From NCBI GenBank assembly GCA_024402565.1, contig JAKSTM010000002.1:100805-164804 (forward strand): a DNA stretch of 64,000 nt, written 5' to 3'. This DNA comes from Treponema sp. (GTDB lineage: Bacteria; Spirochaetota; Spirochaetia; Treponematales; Treponemataceae). The notes beneath the pieces were generated by a model that was not told the DNA's origin, searched no databases, and was given only the letters and a program-made list of their open reading frames with translations. The number at the start of each line of letters is the position of its first letter. Position 1 is the stretch's first letter. This document shows positions 49,791-62,200 of this stretch, one piece after another. Position numbers and translations under genes: made by a program.

Positions 49791-50003
49791 AAACTCACAC
49801 CTTTCAGTGATTTTTACAAAATGGTATGAGATTTTTTTGTCTGTTATGCGGGATTAAGACGATTTTTAGAAAAAAACACACACTTTTCAGTGATTTTTTA
49901 CAAAATGGTATGAGTTTGTTTTGTCTGTTTTTGGGAATTTATAAAATATTCAGCAAAAAACTCACACCAAGTTATTCTTTTCGTTCAAAAGGTGTGAGTT
50001 TTT
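49791..50003. repeat. Three terminator-like direct repeats
   Basis: CTCACACC...GGTATGAG then a T run (49794-49838), a weaker copy (49871-49922), and a perfect CTCACACC/GGTGTGAG stem with flanking A5 and T5 (49955-50003). The first two share CAGTGATTTTT and ACAAAATGGTATGAG. A-rich left and T-rich right flanks mean they could act on both strands. Confidence 0.65.
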
Positions 50004-50104
50004 ATGAGATTTACGGTTTTTCTAAACAGGACTTCAGATTTCACCGATACTTGAAGAGGATGAGTATATCCATGCTTTGGAGCTATTTGGGGCGGTGAAC
50101 GCCG

Positions 50105-50214
50105 CAGGCGTCGACCGCCTTTGAAGAGGAGAGCGCCCTAGAGGCGGCGAGCCCTTAGGAGGGGAGACAACCCTAGAGGCAGGCGCTCCCCCAGGCGTCG
50201 ACCGCCTTTGAAGA
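50105..50214. repeat. 23-bp direct repeat before the giant gene
   Basis: A perfect 23-bp repeat starting CAGGCGTCGACCG occurs at 50105-50127 and 50192-50214, 87 bp apart. CCCTAGAGGC also occurs twice between the copies. This GC-rich block ends ~40 bp before the giant gene. Confidence 0.8.
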
Positions 50215-50254
50215 TGTAAATCCTGGTAGACTATTTTGAGATATGAACATAGTG

Positions 50255-50260
50255 TATAAT
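50255..50260 (+). promoter_or_regulatory. -10 box of the giant gene, possible leaderless start
   Basis: TATAAT ends 9 nt before the ATG at 50270. A start there would exclude the upstream ATG at 50243. No -35 of quality is visible. Confidence 0.4.
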
Positions 50261-50269
50261 TTTAAGAAG

Positions 50270-53200
50270 ATGAAAAACCGTAAAGAATGCGGAAAAATAT
50301 ATAGAAGAAATCCTCTTTTCAAGCGCCTTGCAGTACTTCTGGTGCTGCTCTTTTGCGTGGAAGGCGTGTGGGGAACTCCGTTTAGATGGAAAAAGAGTAC
50401 GGAAAATTCTACTTCGTCATCAGGTAATACGAATTGGGATACACCAAAAAATTGGGATTATTATGGACGATATCTTCTTTCTACTGGTTGGCATGAAGAA
50501 GGTACAAATTATCCGGGAAGTAATGCTTCAAGAACTGATGATGTTTATTTCTTTGGTGAAGCAGATTCAGTTTGTGTTGTAAATGTTACTGTTCCACCTG
50601 CAAATGCAATCGGTACGATGTATGTGAACTTTGCATCTTCGAATGCTGGTGGAATTCCAAATGGCGTAGCAGGTTCAAAAAAACTTGAATTACAATTTCA
50701 AAATAATAACATAGTAACCGTCGGTTCAGTTGAAGTAGCGGGTGGTGAATTTTATCTCACCGGCACAGGAACCCTAAACGTAAAAGAAAATCTCAACATT
50801 GCTGCCGGTGCATCTTTAGTCATTGACGAAGACGTTACTCTGCAGGTTAGCGATATCACAAACTCGGGAACAATCATCTTCGGTTCGATTACAGGAAGCG
50901 GCAACATCACAAACTCGGGAACAATCTCCTGTGGTTCGATTTCTTGTAATGCCCTTAATCAGGCAGCAAGTGGAACAATCAAAGATTTTACATCGATTAC
51001 TGCAGATTCTATCGGGTCTGGGGGAAATCGTTTTTCTGGAACATTAACACCTTCATCCGACGCAACAATTACTGTAACCAACGCTTTTTATAACGCATGT
51101 GAAATTAGCGATTCCGCCACAACTTCACTTCAGATTTCTGCAGACGGCCTTGATACTAATACTACAGGAAAAATTTCTCTTACAAATGCAAGTTCTTCTG
51201 TAACTTTGAAAGGCGCTCTCATTGATACGGCAAGCGGATCCTCATATAAAAAAGTCATCGCTACGGAACTAAACCATGTAGTTGGAGGCGGTTCAATTTT
51301 TTATGCTCAGTTTGGAACGGCTAAAATCGAAGAACTTGAAATTACTAATGGTGACGGTAAAGGGTTTGAACTTAATGGCGGAAACATCGGGAAACTTACA
51401 TGGACTTCGGCAAATTCGTCAACCTTAAGCTTTGCAAGTGACACAACCATAAAAGAAATAAATATCAGCGGTTCTGGAATTGGTTCAGAACTTACTGTAA
51501 CCGGAAGCGGAACTATTACAGCACTTCAGAATAACTTTGGGCTTCAGTATTTAAATTTTACAAGCAGTACAGAGCCACAGGTAACAGGTGCTTATTTCGC
51601 AGTAAAAGATTCACAGTCACCTGGGGGAGTTTTCCCAAGTGGCTGGGAGGAAGAAAGCGGCGATTTTACATGGACGGGTTCTGTGGATTCGGCATGGAAT
51701 AAGCCGGGAAACTGGGATACTGGAACTGTTCCGGGGCGAACTTCAAAAGTTATAATTCCTGATTGCAGTGTAATTAATAAACCTAACACTGGAAATAATG
51801 TTATCGAAGTAAGGAACTTAAATATCAGTTCAGGTGGAGAACTTATCTGTGATAATGGAACACTTACTGTCAGTGAAGAATTACTCATAAAAAGTAATGG
51901 AAAACTTTCGGTGACAGGCGGAAATGTAAAAGTACTTTGTGATTTTGAGGCAGTTTCCGGAACAAAAATTTCTCTTACAGGCGGAAAACTTGCCTTCTGG
52001 AAAAACGTTGATTTTTCAAAAATGACTTCAACTGATTGGGAAAATACAAATGGAACCATTTACTGGTACAACAATTCTACAGCAAAGAATACCGTTAAGG
52101 TTTTCCAGAATCAGGAATTTAAAACCGTAAACTTTGCCGGAAACCTTGAAATCCAGCTTAATGGAACTGTAAAAGCGGACACTTTTAATATGGGGGTAGA
52201 CAATTCTTTATGTCCATATCTTACAGACGCTAATATTCCATCAAAGCAATTTACAGCAGAAATAAAAAATGGAACAAAACTTGAAGTAACAAATAATATG
52301 GATGTTTCCCGTTCTGCCACAGGTTCTGTTATTGGACTTTGTCAGGTAAATGTAAATGCGGAATTTAAAGGCGGCATAACATCATATTCAGGTACTATCT
52401 TCCTGGCAGACAGCGGAAAAACAATAACCCTTGGAGCAAATTTTATTCATAGTGCAACTAATGCAGATTTACCAACACGACTTCAGGTAAAAGGGACTTT
52501 AAATGGTGAAGGTCATGATATTATCCTTTCTACAGGAAGCCCAAAATATTATAGTTCCAAATTAATTGTGGACCGTGCGAATTCGGAAGTAAAAGCTAAG
52601 AACATCAAATTTGACAGCACATATAATAATGGAATCAATGATTCAGCTGAAACAATAGCAGTTGTAAACTATGGAAAAATTTCTGTCACAGGAAATTTTG
52701 AAACTCCAAGTTACAGCGAGACTGGTTCAGTAAGTCTGAATGGAAATGATTCTTCTCTGGTTAATAAAGGAAATGCTGCATTTTCTGTATCTTCTCTGAT
52801 TCTGGATTCTGTAGCGGATTCAAACAGAAAACTTGATGGCGGTTCGAACGGAATTACTGTCGGTTCTGTAAATGCAAAAAAAACAGGATTGTCGCTGACA
52901 ACGGAAAACAATATAACAATTACTGCCACAGATAATTCTTCTAAAGCAATAAATTTTATTTCAAACAGCGGAAAACTTACACTGAATGGAAATACTTCTG
53001 CTTCAGGAATTTCTGTTAAGTCTGGTGCTGAATTTACTACAGCATCGGATGTAGAAATTACTTTGTCAGGTGATCTTGATAATAAAGGAACTTTTACCAG
53101 TTCTGGAACTGTCCTTATAAATAAGTCTGGAACAGTAGCTGTTTCAGGAAACAATAGTTTTAAAAATCTCAATATTAATCCGGACCCGGACGCAGCCTTG

Positions 53201-56200
53201 ACTGTAAGTTTTGAAGCTGGAAAAACACAAACAGTTAGCGGGAATTTTGTTTCGGAAGGACAGGACGGAAAACTTATAACTCTTACGGCGGCAGGAACAC
53301 CAGATGCAGATAATAATTCAACCTGGTGGAGTTTGAATGTTCCTGCTTCAAATATAAGTTTAAGTTATACAAATATAGAATATTCTTCTTCTATTAATGA
53401 AATACAAAAAGATTGGGGAACCACTGTTTCCGAATCAGTTCCATTTTCTACTTCAAACTGGTTCTTAAGAAAATACTACTGGTTTGGAAAAGATACTACA
53501 GATAACACTTCCTGGGCGCAGGCTGCAAACTGGAGTACAAAAGGGAATCCATATACAGCTTCTTCCGTTGCTCCGTTGACATCTTCTTCTTATATTGAAG
53601 TTTGTATTCAGGAAAATTCCGAAGGAATTTTGAAACTCACTTCGGATGTTGAAGTGAAAAGTTTCGAAGTAAATTCTGGTACCAAGGTTAATCTTAATGG
53701 AAATAAACTTACCGCCCAGAGTTTTACTAACAGTGGAACTGTTTCTCTTGGCGGTGGAGCCGGCACAACGCTGAATATCGGTAAGTCTTATGAAAATGGA
53801 AGTTCCGGAACTATTGTTTCAGAAGGAACAGAAGCAGTAACTCTCCCTAATCTAAGTGTTTCAGGAAACACTATAACAGAATCGGGTACATGGGAATTTA
53901 CCGGTGGTAATATTCCTGTATTCCCAGGGACTGGAAAAAATTATAACGCATTAGTTATTAATGGTGATGTAACATTGGGAACAGCCATTTCCGCTGTCAG
54001 CACCGAAATTAAATCAGGGAAATCTCTTTCACTTGGAAACAATATCTTAAGTCTTACAGGCGCTCTTACTAACAGCGGAACTTTGAATATAAATGGAAGC
54101 GGAGCTGTAACAACTGGCTCTGTAACAAATTCTGGAACTATCGATATTTCGGGTTCTGGTACAATCGATAAACTGAATTCAACTTCAGGTCTCGTAAAAT
54201 ATTCCGGAGCTGCTTCACAGACAATTCAGTCGTTTACTTATTATAATCTGGAACTTGCAAATACTTCTTCTGACGGCCTTTCAGTTAGTGCCGACGTAAC
54301 AGTTTCAAATGCGCTTACAGTAAGTAAGAATTCAATTGTTACTATTGCTGACGGGAAAAGTTTTTCTGTTTCAGGAAAAACGGATACTGCAAATGGAGCT
54401 GAAACACTAACTCTTTCTGGAACGGGAAGTGCAACCTTTACAGGTGCTGTGGGTTCAACAAAAACTTTTGCTTCCGTAACTTCTTCTGCCTCTTCGCTCA
54501 CTTTTGGTAGCACAGTTTCTATAGGAACTCTTATAATTGACGGAGATACAACTCTTCTTCCGGGATCATCTGCAGAGGTTACAAACATCACGATTAACAG
54601 TGGAAAAAAACTTACTTCTTCTGGAAATATAAAATTAACAGGAACTTTCAGTGACCTTAACACTTCAGAAAGCGGTCTTTCTTCAACTGGAACTGTAATC
54701 TTTACGGGAACCGATTCAAAAATTGTAACATCAAGTGACAGAACAAAGTTTTACAACATTTTCGTTTCTAAAGGAAAATCACTTTCGACAACCTATAGTT
54801 TTGAAGTTGGCGGTAATTTTACAGTGGAAGCAGATGCTGGTACACCTCCGACACCCGGAACCTTTACCGCCACAGGCGGAACCATAGTTTTCTCTGGGAC
54901 TTCAAAAACTGTTTCAGGCGTTTGCAATTTTTATAACGTAACCTTTGGTGAAGATTCTTCTATAAGTTTGACCGCCGGAAATACTTTCAACGATTTGACT
55001 TTTGAAAAAGGTTCGGTCGTAACTTTTGCTGCAGACACAGAACAGACTGTAAACGGAAAAATTGTTTCCAACGGAACAGGCGGAAACTCAGTAACATTAA
55101 AATCAGAAAGCGGATATTGGAACATAAACTTTGATCAGAATTATGCCGGAAATAAACTTGAATATCTTAATATCACAAACTCAAATTTCACAGGTTCAAA
55201 CGGACCTGCCGTTGCATTGTATTCCAGTGACGGCGGAAATAATACAGCATGGATTTTCCCGGGACAGTCATATACATGGACAGCTGGGGCTTCGGATTCA
55301 GATAAAACAAAATGGGATGTAAAAGAAAACTGGAATCCTAAAACAGTTCCTGGAAAGGGTGCAGTCGTAACCATTCCAAATGGAAAATCAAAGTATCCTG
55401 TTCTGGAAAGTGATCTGGACCTTTATTACAGTTCCAGCGCTAAAGGTTATATTACAATTGACGCAGACGGCGTAACTCCAGGGTCACTGGATCTTGGAAT
55501 TCATAGCCTAAAAGCCGGTGAAGTAACTAACAACGGTGTATTGCGTCTTGAAGGTTCGGACCTGAAACTTGATAAGCTTTCAAATAACGGGCTTTTGAAA
55601 CTTAATGGAAATGAACGTTTTGGAACTCACGGGGCCGTTTCTGAATTTGGTGTTGCTTCCGTAATAAGTGGAGACTCTTCTACTGTAGAATATTACGGAA
55701 CCACCGCTTCGGCTTCGGGATGGCTTGAAAAATCAGATGGATACAAAAAACTTTTAATTGATTCCGGAACTGAATTTACAGCTGCTTCGTATACACGAGT
55801 GCCGGACCCTCTGGCTGCACCCGTGGAAACAAAAGTGACAAAAGCTGTTTCACTTACAAACAACGGAAAGGTAATTGTTCCATCCGGAATTACTCTTGAA
55901 TTTGGTTCTTATACCGGAACTTCTGATGTAATTGAAATTACAGATGGGACTATAAATCATACTGGTTCAGCTGATGCTGTCATTGGAAACCTGAAAGTAA
56001 CAACTAAGGTAACACTTAATGGAACAACAACAAGTAATAAAAATCTTTCATTAATTTCTACGGTTTACAATTCTTCGGAAATAGCAACAACAGGAAATGT
56101 ACAGATTTCTGGAACTCAGAATTCGGATGTTGCAGGAAATGTTTCAGTAAGTTCAGGTAATCTGAAGGTTGCAGAAAGTTTTTCTTGTGATTCAGTAACA

Positions 56201-59200
56201 ATAGAATCTTCAGGAAAACTCTTTTCCGGTAGCAGTATTATTTCGGTAAGCGGCGATTGGACAGACAATAACGCAACGGATGAAGGCTTTGATTGTGAAA
56301 GCGGAACTGTTGTCTTTTCAAGCTCTTCACCAAATATTACAGAACCTTGTCCATTTAATAATCTTAAGACTTCTGCTGCCGCTACAGTAACTTTGAATAA
56401 AACTCTTACGGTAAATGGAACATATAAGTTTGACGACTCGGTAACTTTATCAGGCGGGGATAATAAAATTATTTTTGAAGGCGCTGTGTCAGGAACAGGC
56501 AATTTGACTTTGTCCTCTTCTGTAGATGTGAAAGCTTCGGTAACTTCAACAGGCGAACAGACTTATTTAAAAGCAGTTACTGTTTATAATACGCCAACGT
56601 TAAATGCTTCAAAAATTAATATTTCTTCTTCGGTTTCAAAGAGTGGGGAAGATAATAAATTGATTTTTAATTCTCCGGAAGTTGTTTCAACAAATGCTGT
56701 CATTAATCTTCCGTTGGAAGTAATTCAAGATACTGTAATTTCCGGAAATGCGATTACAATAAATGGTGGAAGCGTTTCAAGCGGAACACATACTCAAACT
56801 TATGAATGTTCTCTTTCCTCAGGACAGCCTCTTTCGCTAACTGGAAGTGGAATATTTATTGCGAATAATGTTTCAGGAAACGATGTTTCCATAAACGGAA
56901 ATGTTACAATTCCTTCAGGAAAAACTGTTCAGATTGATTGTAATGTTCTGGATCTGGGAAACTTTACAAATAACGGAACTCTGACTTTTGGCACAGGAAA
57001 AACTTTAACCCTTCATGAAAACCTTACAAATGCCGGACAAGTTACTGCTCCAATAAACTTAATTCTCACAGGTCTTACTCAGACAGAAATCTCTGGGCTT
57101 TATGAATTTGAAAATCTTTCGATTTTAAATAACGATACTTCATCGGTAAAAAAAGTCGTATTCCCTGCAAGTGATAGAACTGACGGAAAAGGAATCCGAA
57201 TCACAGGAAACTTTACAGTAACTGGTGAAAACTTAGCTTCTCCGGAAACTGGTAAGAATATTCTGATTAAATCAAGTTTTACAAGTCTTTCGGAAATTGA
57301 TACTGAATGGTGGTGGCTTGAATCCGTTGATGTAAGTAAAGTGACTGTAATAAATGCTGAAATATGTAATGCCTATGCGGCTTCTGATATTTCTTCAAAA
57401 GTAATAAATTGTGTTGAATCTCGGATTGATAATGGAGCTTACACAACTTATCACTGGTTTGCAGGTCACCAGTTTTACTGGCATGGCGCTGAAAATAATT
57501 CGTGGACCACTAGTGGAAACTGGAGTACTTTTGAAACCGGAACACCAGTTCTTTCTGTTTCTCCAAGAATAGATGATGAGACTGCTCTTATTACTTTAAA
57601 AAAAGGAAGCCTTTCTGGAAACGAAAATCTTCTTATTTTGGAAAATGATATCGTTATAAAATCGCTTACCGTTGAATCAGGTGTCCGTATAAATTTAAAA
57701 AACTATTCTGTTACAGGCGACAATATTCTGAACTTAGGTACCGTGGCACTGCAAGGAAACAGAACTTCGCCATTTATCGTAAATAATGGTGGAACTATAA
57801 GTCATGACCCTGCATCTTTTGTAGAATTTGTTGAGTGGGGAAGTGGTACCATAAATGCTACTTATTCCGGCCTTGGATTAAACGGAAGCTTTAAGAATCT
57901 CATACTTACAGATTTGGATCCTTTTGATTTTACAGAAAATGTTGTTCTTTATGTAAACGGATCATTTGTTTCTAATGCGCAAGTGGGTACAGTAAATCCA
58001 CTTTCAGGAATTCAAATCGATGGAACTTCTGTATTAAATGGCGGAAAAATATTAACCACAGGAAATCAGATTTATTCTGGTAATGTTACTGTAGGAGCAG
58101 TGGATTCAGAATTTACGGCAGGTTCTTCTGAAGTACCTGGAAATATTGTGTTCGAAAAGGATGTGACTGGAAGTCTGGATCATGTTCTTGCCTTCAATGG
58201 AAACGTTCAGTTTGTTAAAACAATTGAAGAAGGAAATGCAAGTCTTGCTGCCTTAAAAGTCATTTTCAATAATTCCCTTAGCGGAAATAATCTGAAGATT
58301 TCGGCCGATTCAGAATTCAATGGAAATGTATCATTGATTGCTCTTGATGTGGTTGGAAGCGGAAAACTTAATTGTGAACAAATTGAAACAACAAATATAA
58401 TGGAATTCGAAAAAGAAGTTGAACTTGCTACAGATGTAAAAGCCCGTTCTTCTTCCGGCGAAATTATTTTTGATTCTGAAGTTAAAGGAAATGGATTTGA
58501 CTTTACTATTTTGTCGAAAGCAAATCTGAAAAATAATGTTTCAGACGTAAAAAACTTTACATCTGAAAATCTTCTTATTTCTGATAATTGTGTTTCTATA
58601 AAAACTACGGGAAATCAGAATTATGAAGGGACTGTAACATTTAATACGAATCTGGATTTGAATGGAAAACAGATTTATTTAAAAGATTCATTTAATGGTG
58701 AATCGAATAATCTTTCTGTAAATGCGGAGCGTTTCACTGTTTCAGGAAAAATTACTACAAAAAATATTCTTGCTAATTGTTATCTGATTTTAGAAAGTAA
58801 TTCCGGTTCTCCTTCTCATATTCAGGTTGCAGAAAATCTGGAACTTAATAATGGCTTTGATTTTGTAAATGCCGAAATCGTAACAGGTGGAGATGTTCTT
58901 GTAAAATCCGATGGAAAAATCGCATCGGCAAAAATTGAAAATTCAGGGTCATTTGTTCTTTCTTCGGAAAAGAAAATTTCGGTTTCTGGAAATCTTTCTC
59001 AAACCGGTGAAGGTCAGAATTTAATTTATGGAAGTATTGTTACTTCGGAAGCCGCCACAGTTGATTTTGCTCAGAATGTTTTAGTAAGCGGAAATCCTGA
59101 AAGTCCTTTGATTTTTGGTGGTGAAGCAGGTGTTCTCGATTTAAAAGAAAATATAATTATTTCCCTTGATTCATCAGAAAAAGAGCTGAAACTTCTTTCA

Positions 59201-62200
59201 CCATTACAGGCAAAAAATATTGTTTTGTACAAAGGTTTGATTTCGGTTTCAAAAGATATTTCTTCAATTCAGGATATTGTTCTTATTGGAAAGAATTATA
59301 GCCATGACGATGGTTCTGCAGAACATGCTGGGGAATATAAATATACAAAAAATAGAAAAGCAGATTTTCTTTATAAAAACTTTGATGAAAATATTCTCCC
59401 GGAATGTGATGGAAAACTTTTAGTTTCGCCAGGCATTTCTATTTCCGCAGGAAAGAATTTTTATGCCAACGGACTTTCACTTTCTGGAAGTGAAGGAGAA
59501 TGGTATCTGGATGTTGATAAAAATGCCGATCCGGATATTTGTTTTGTTGAAGCTTATAATTGTGATATTTCTAATAGTGTTGTTCGTTATAAAAAACTGG
59601 AAGAACCATTGAATTCAAAAGGAGTAGCGGAAGCTTGTACTTTTGACGGTGGTAAAAAATGGGATAGCGCAGATTACGAAAATTGCGGTACAAACAGAAA
59701 CTGGAGTTTTGCGGATTTCAGCATTCGTTATGTATCCACTGTAAGCGATAATGTTCTTTATGTAGAACTTTCAGAACCGATCCGAAATCTCTATGGTGAA
59801 TTTAAGCAGAGTATAGGAAGTGTCTTCTTTAATAACAATGGAACAAATGAAGGATTTGTTAAAATCTATTCATCATTCCGTATTGTTGACGAGAAAGGTA
59901 CTGTGGAAGCGGTAGAGTTACGAGATGATGAAGAAGTATCTTCCTTCTATTTAGAAACTCAAAATGATTCGGATTCCCGCTGGAACACTGATGCTTTTGG
60001 AAAAGGCTCTGGAAATGAATTCAGTACTGACAGTCATGGAAGACATCAGAATTCAATTCCGTCTCTTTTGTTTACCAGAACACTTTCGGCTCCAGTTTAT
60101 AATTTCACAAATAAATATGGAAAGATTCTGATTAATTCAGGAATTGTTTATGAGAACACAGAAGATAAAACTTCTCCAGTCCTTCTGGAAACTGTAGTGG
60201 GACAAGAATCTCACAAACTTTACGATTCTTCTGTCGGTTTGGAAAGCCAGCCTTCTTATGATGCTCATAACTTTTTGGAATTCCGTTATTCTGAAGCAGT
60301 AGATTTTAATAACAGTAATGGTGGCGGAACACTTATTCAGAATGCATATACTACCGCTTCTTCTGTAAATTATTTTGAAAATCAGAAAGTTGACTCTTTG
60401 CTTGGAGCTGTATCTCAAAATGAATCTGGATTGCTGGTTTCAGGTTTAGCATCAATTCAGAAAGGAAGACTTTTAACAGGTGCGTCTGGAATTTCCGATA
60501 ATGAAGTTCATGCTCTTTATAGAAAACCTGGAATGACGCAGCATAGTGTCAGACTTTCAATTGCAGGATATACTTCAGGATTTGTTGCAGATAACGCAGG
60601 GCTTCAGTATAAGAATTGGACTGGCTATATTGATTATTCTGAAACACCTTCCGGAGAAGTTACTCTTCCAGGTGGAAGATGTGATTACATTTTTGATCAA
60701 AATGGAAATGTACTTTCATTAATTAATCTTGAAGGTGTTCAGATTAAAAAATCTTCGGCTTATTCAAATGAAAAAGATTATGGTTCATGGGATGTTTCAA
60801 AACCAGTTTTTGCGGCTTACAGAAAAGCTAGCTTCCCTTGGACTGAACCAGGCGACACTGAAAATTATGAATCAGTTGGTTCAACTGTAGATGGAACTTC
60901 TTCTTTGAAGAGAATTGAATTCCATCTTTTTGATAACACTCCAACCTATTCAGATCAGGAAGCTCAGTGGGTTTCAAAACAGGGGTGGGTACACCCTTAT
61001 GATTATACGGTAAAGGTTCATCCGATTCTGTATACAGAAGATTCTTATGCCGCAGATGATTTCGGTGGGGCTCGTGCTTTTGAGTCTTCAAATAGGACAA
61101 GCGGCGGTATTCGTTATTCTTCTATTTGTGAAGCAAGTGATGCATTCCGCTATGTAGTAGGTGTAGATAAGGATCCGGATATTCCTTTTGCGGAAGGAGT
61201 TAAAGCTTATTATGGAGCTTCGTCTCCAATTTTCCAGGCGGCCGACAATCCTTCGCGTAATCCAGATAAGGTTGATGGAGTCTACTTTGGATATAAACTT
61301 CCTGAAACAATTCTTTCACTGAAGACTCAGTTTACTGTTTCTTATGATAATACAAAAGGATATGTCACAGATCTGGCAGGTAACAGACTTGATTCAGCAA
61401 AAATCAGAACTATGGATCTGACACCACCTTCAATTAATATGACTTTGGCTCCTGTAGGGCAGAATAAGATTTATGTTATGTTCTCTAAGAAACTGGAACT
61501 GGAAGCGGTTTCACTTCAGACTTCTGATGGTTCTGTTACAACAATGGATCCATTAAGCGAAGCACTCCCAAGGGCTTTTGGACTTTATACAATCCAGGAT
61601 GGAGGAAGCCTTACAGAAAGTGAAGGAAATAATATTGATTCATCAGTTCCGGCTCGAATCCTCTACCAGAATAATAATTACATGGGTATTGAGCTGACAC
61701 TTAAACAGAACGTAACTTACGAAGATATTATGAATCTTTATCTTGTAGTGAAAAAAGAAGAAACTCATTATAAAGATCCTGTAATTGACCTTTCTACAAC
61801 TTACGCCACATTCATTCAGGATGATACTGGAATTGGAAATTATGTATCTGCTTTCACCGCTCATGCGTTAAGTGATTTTGCGGTTAATTTGGTAAATCCA
61901 CTTTATGCCTATAATGAAAACTTTGATGACGGCGATTCAAAGATTCATACAGGACTTTATGGTGAAGGAAGTTTTGGTGTACATGATTTTAATGAAGAGC
62001 AGATGAACTTTGGTTCTTTGATTGCTAAAGAAGAGATTCATGTAATTGCTTCAGTAAATGATGAGAAGTTATTGAATCAGAACGAATTTAATGCACGAAT
62101 CTATATAGATAATTCACCGGATGAAAAATCTATTTCGACCGAATATAATCGGGCTGCAGACACAAAGCTTCGTGTGTGGCTTCCTGAAATTGCTGGCGCA

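Noticed and set aside
49395..50098. Overlapping short forward open frames of 70-98 codons in the repeat-rich gap
   Set aside because: They translate GC-rich tandem repeats, a palindrome and terminator-like sequences, lack ribosome-binding sites and show no protein-like composition.
51592..56502. Long antisense open frames (77-155 codons) opposite the giant gene
   Set aside because: They arise from the biased Ser/Thr/Gly codon content of the sense strand and have no start signals or recognisable domains.
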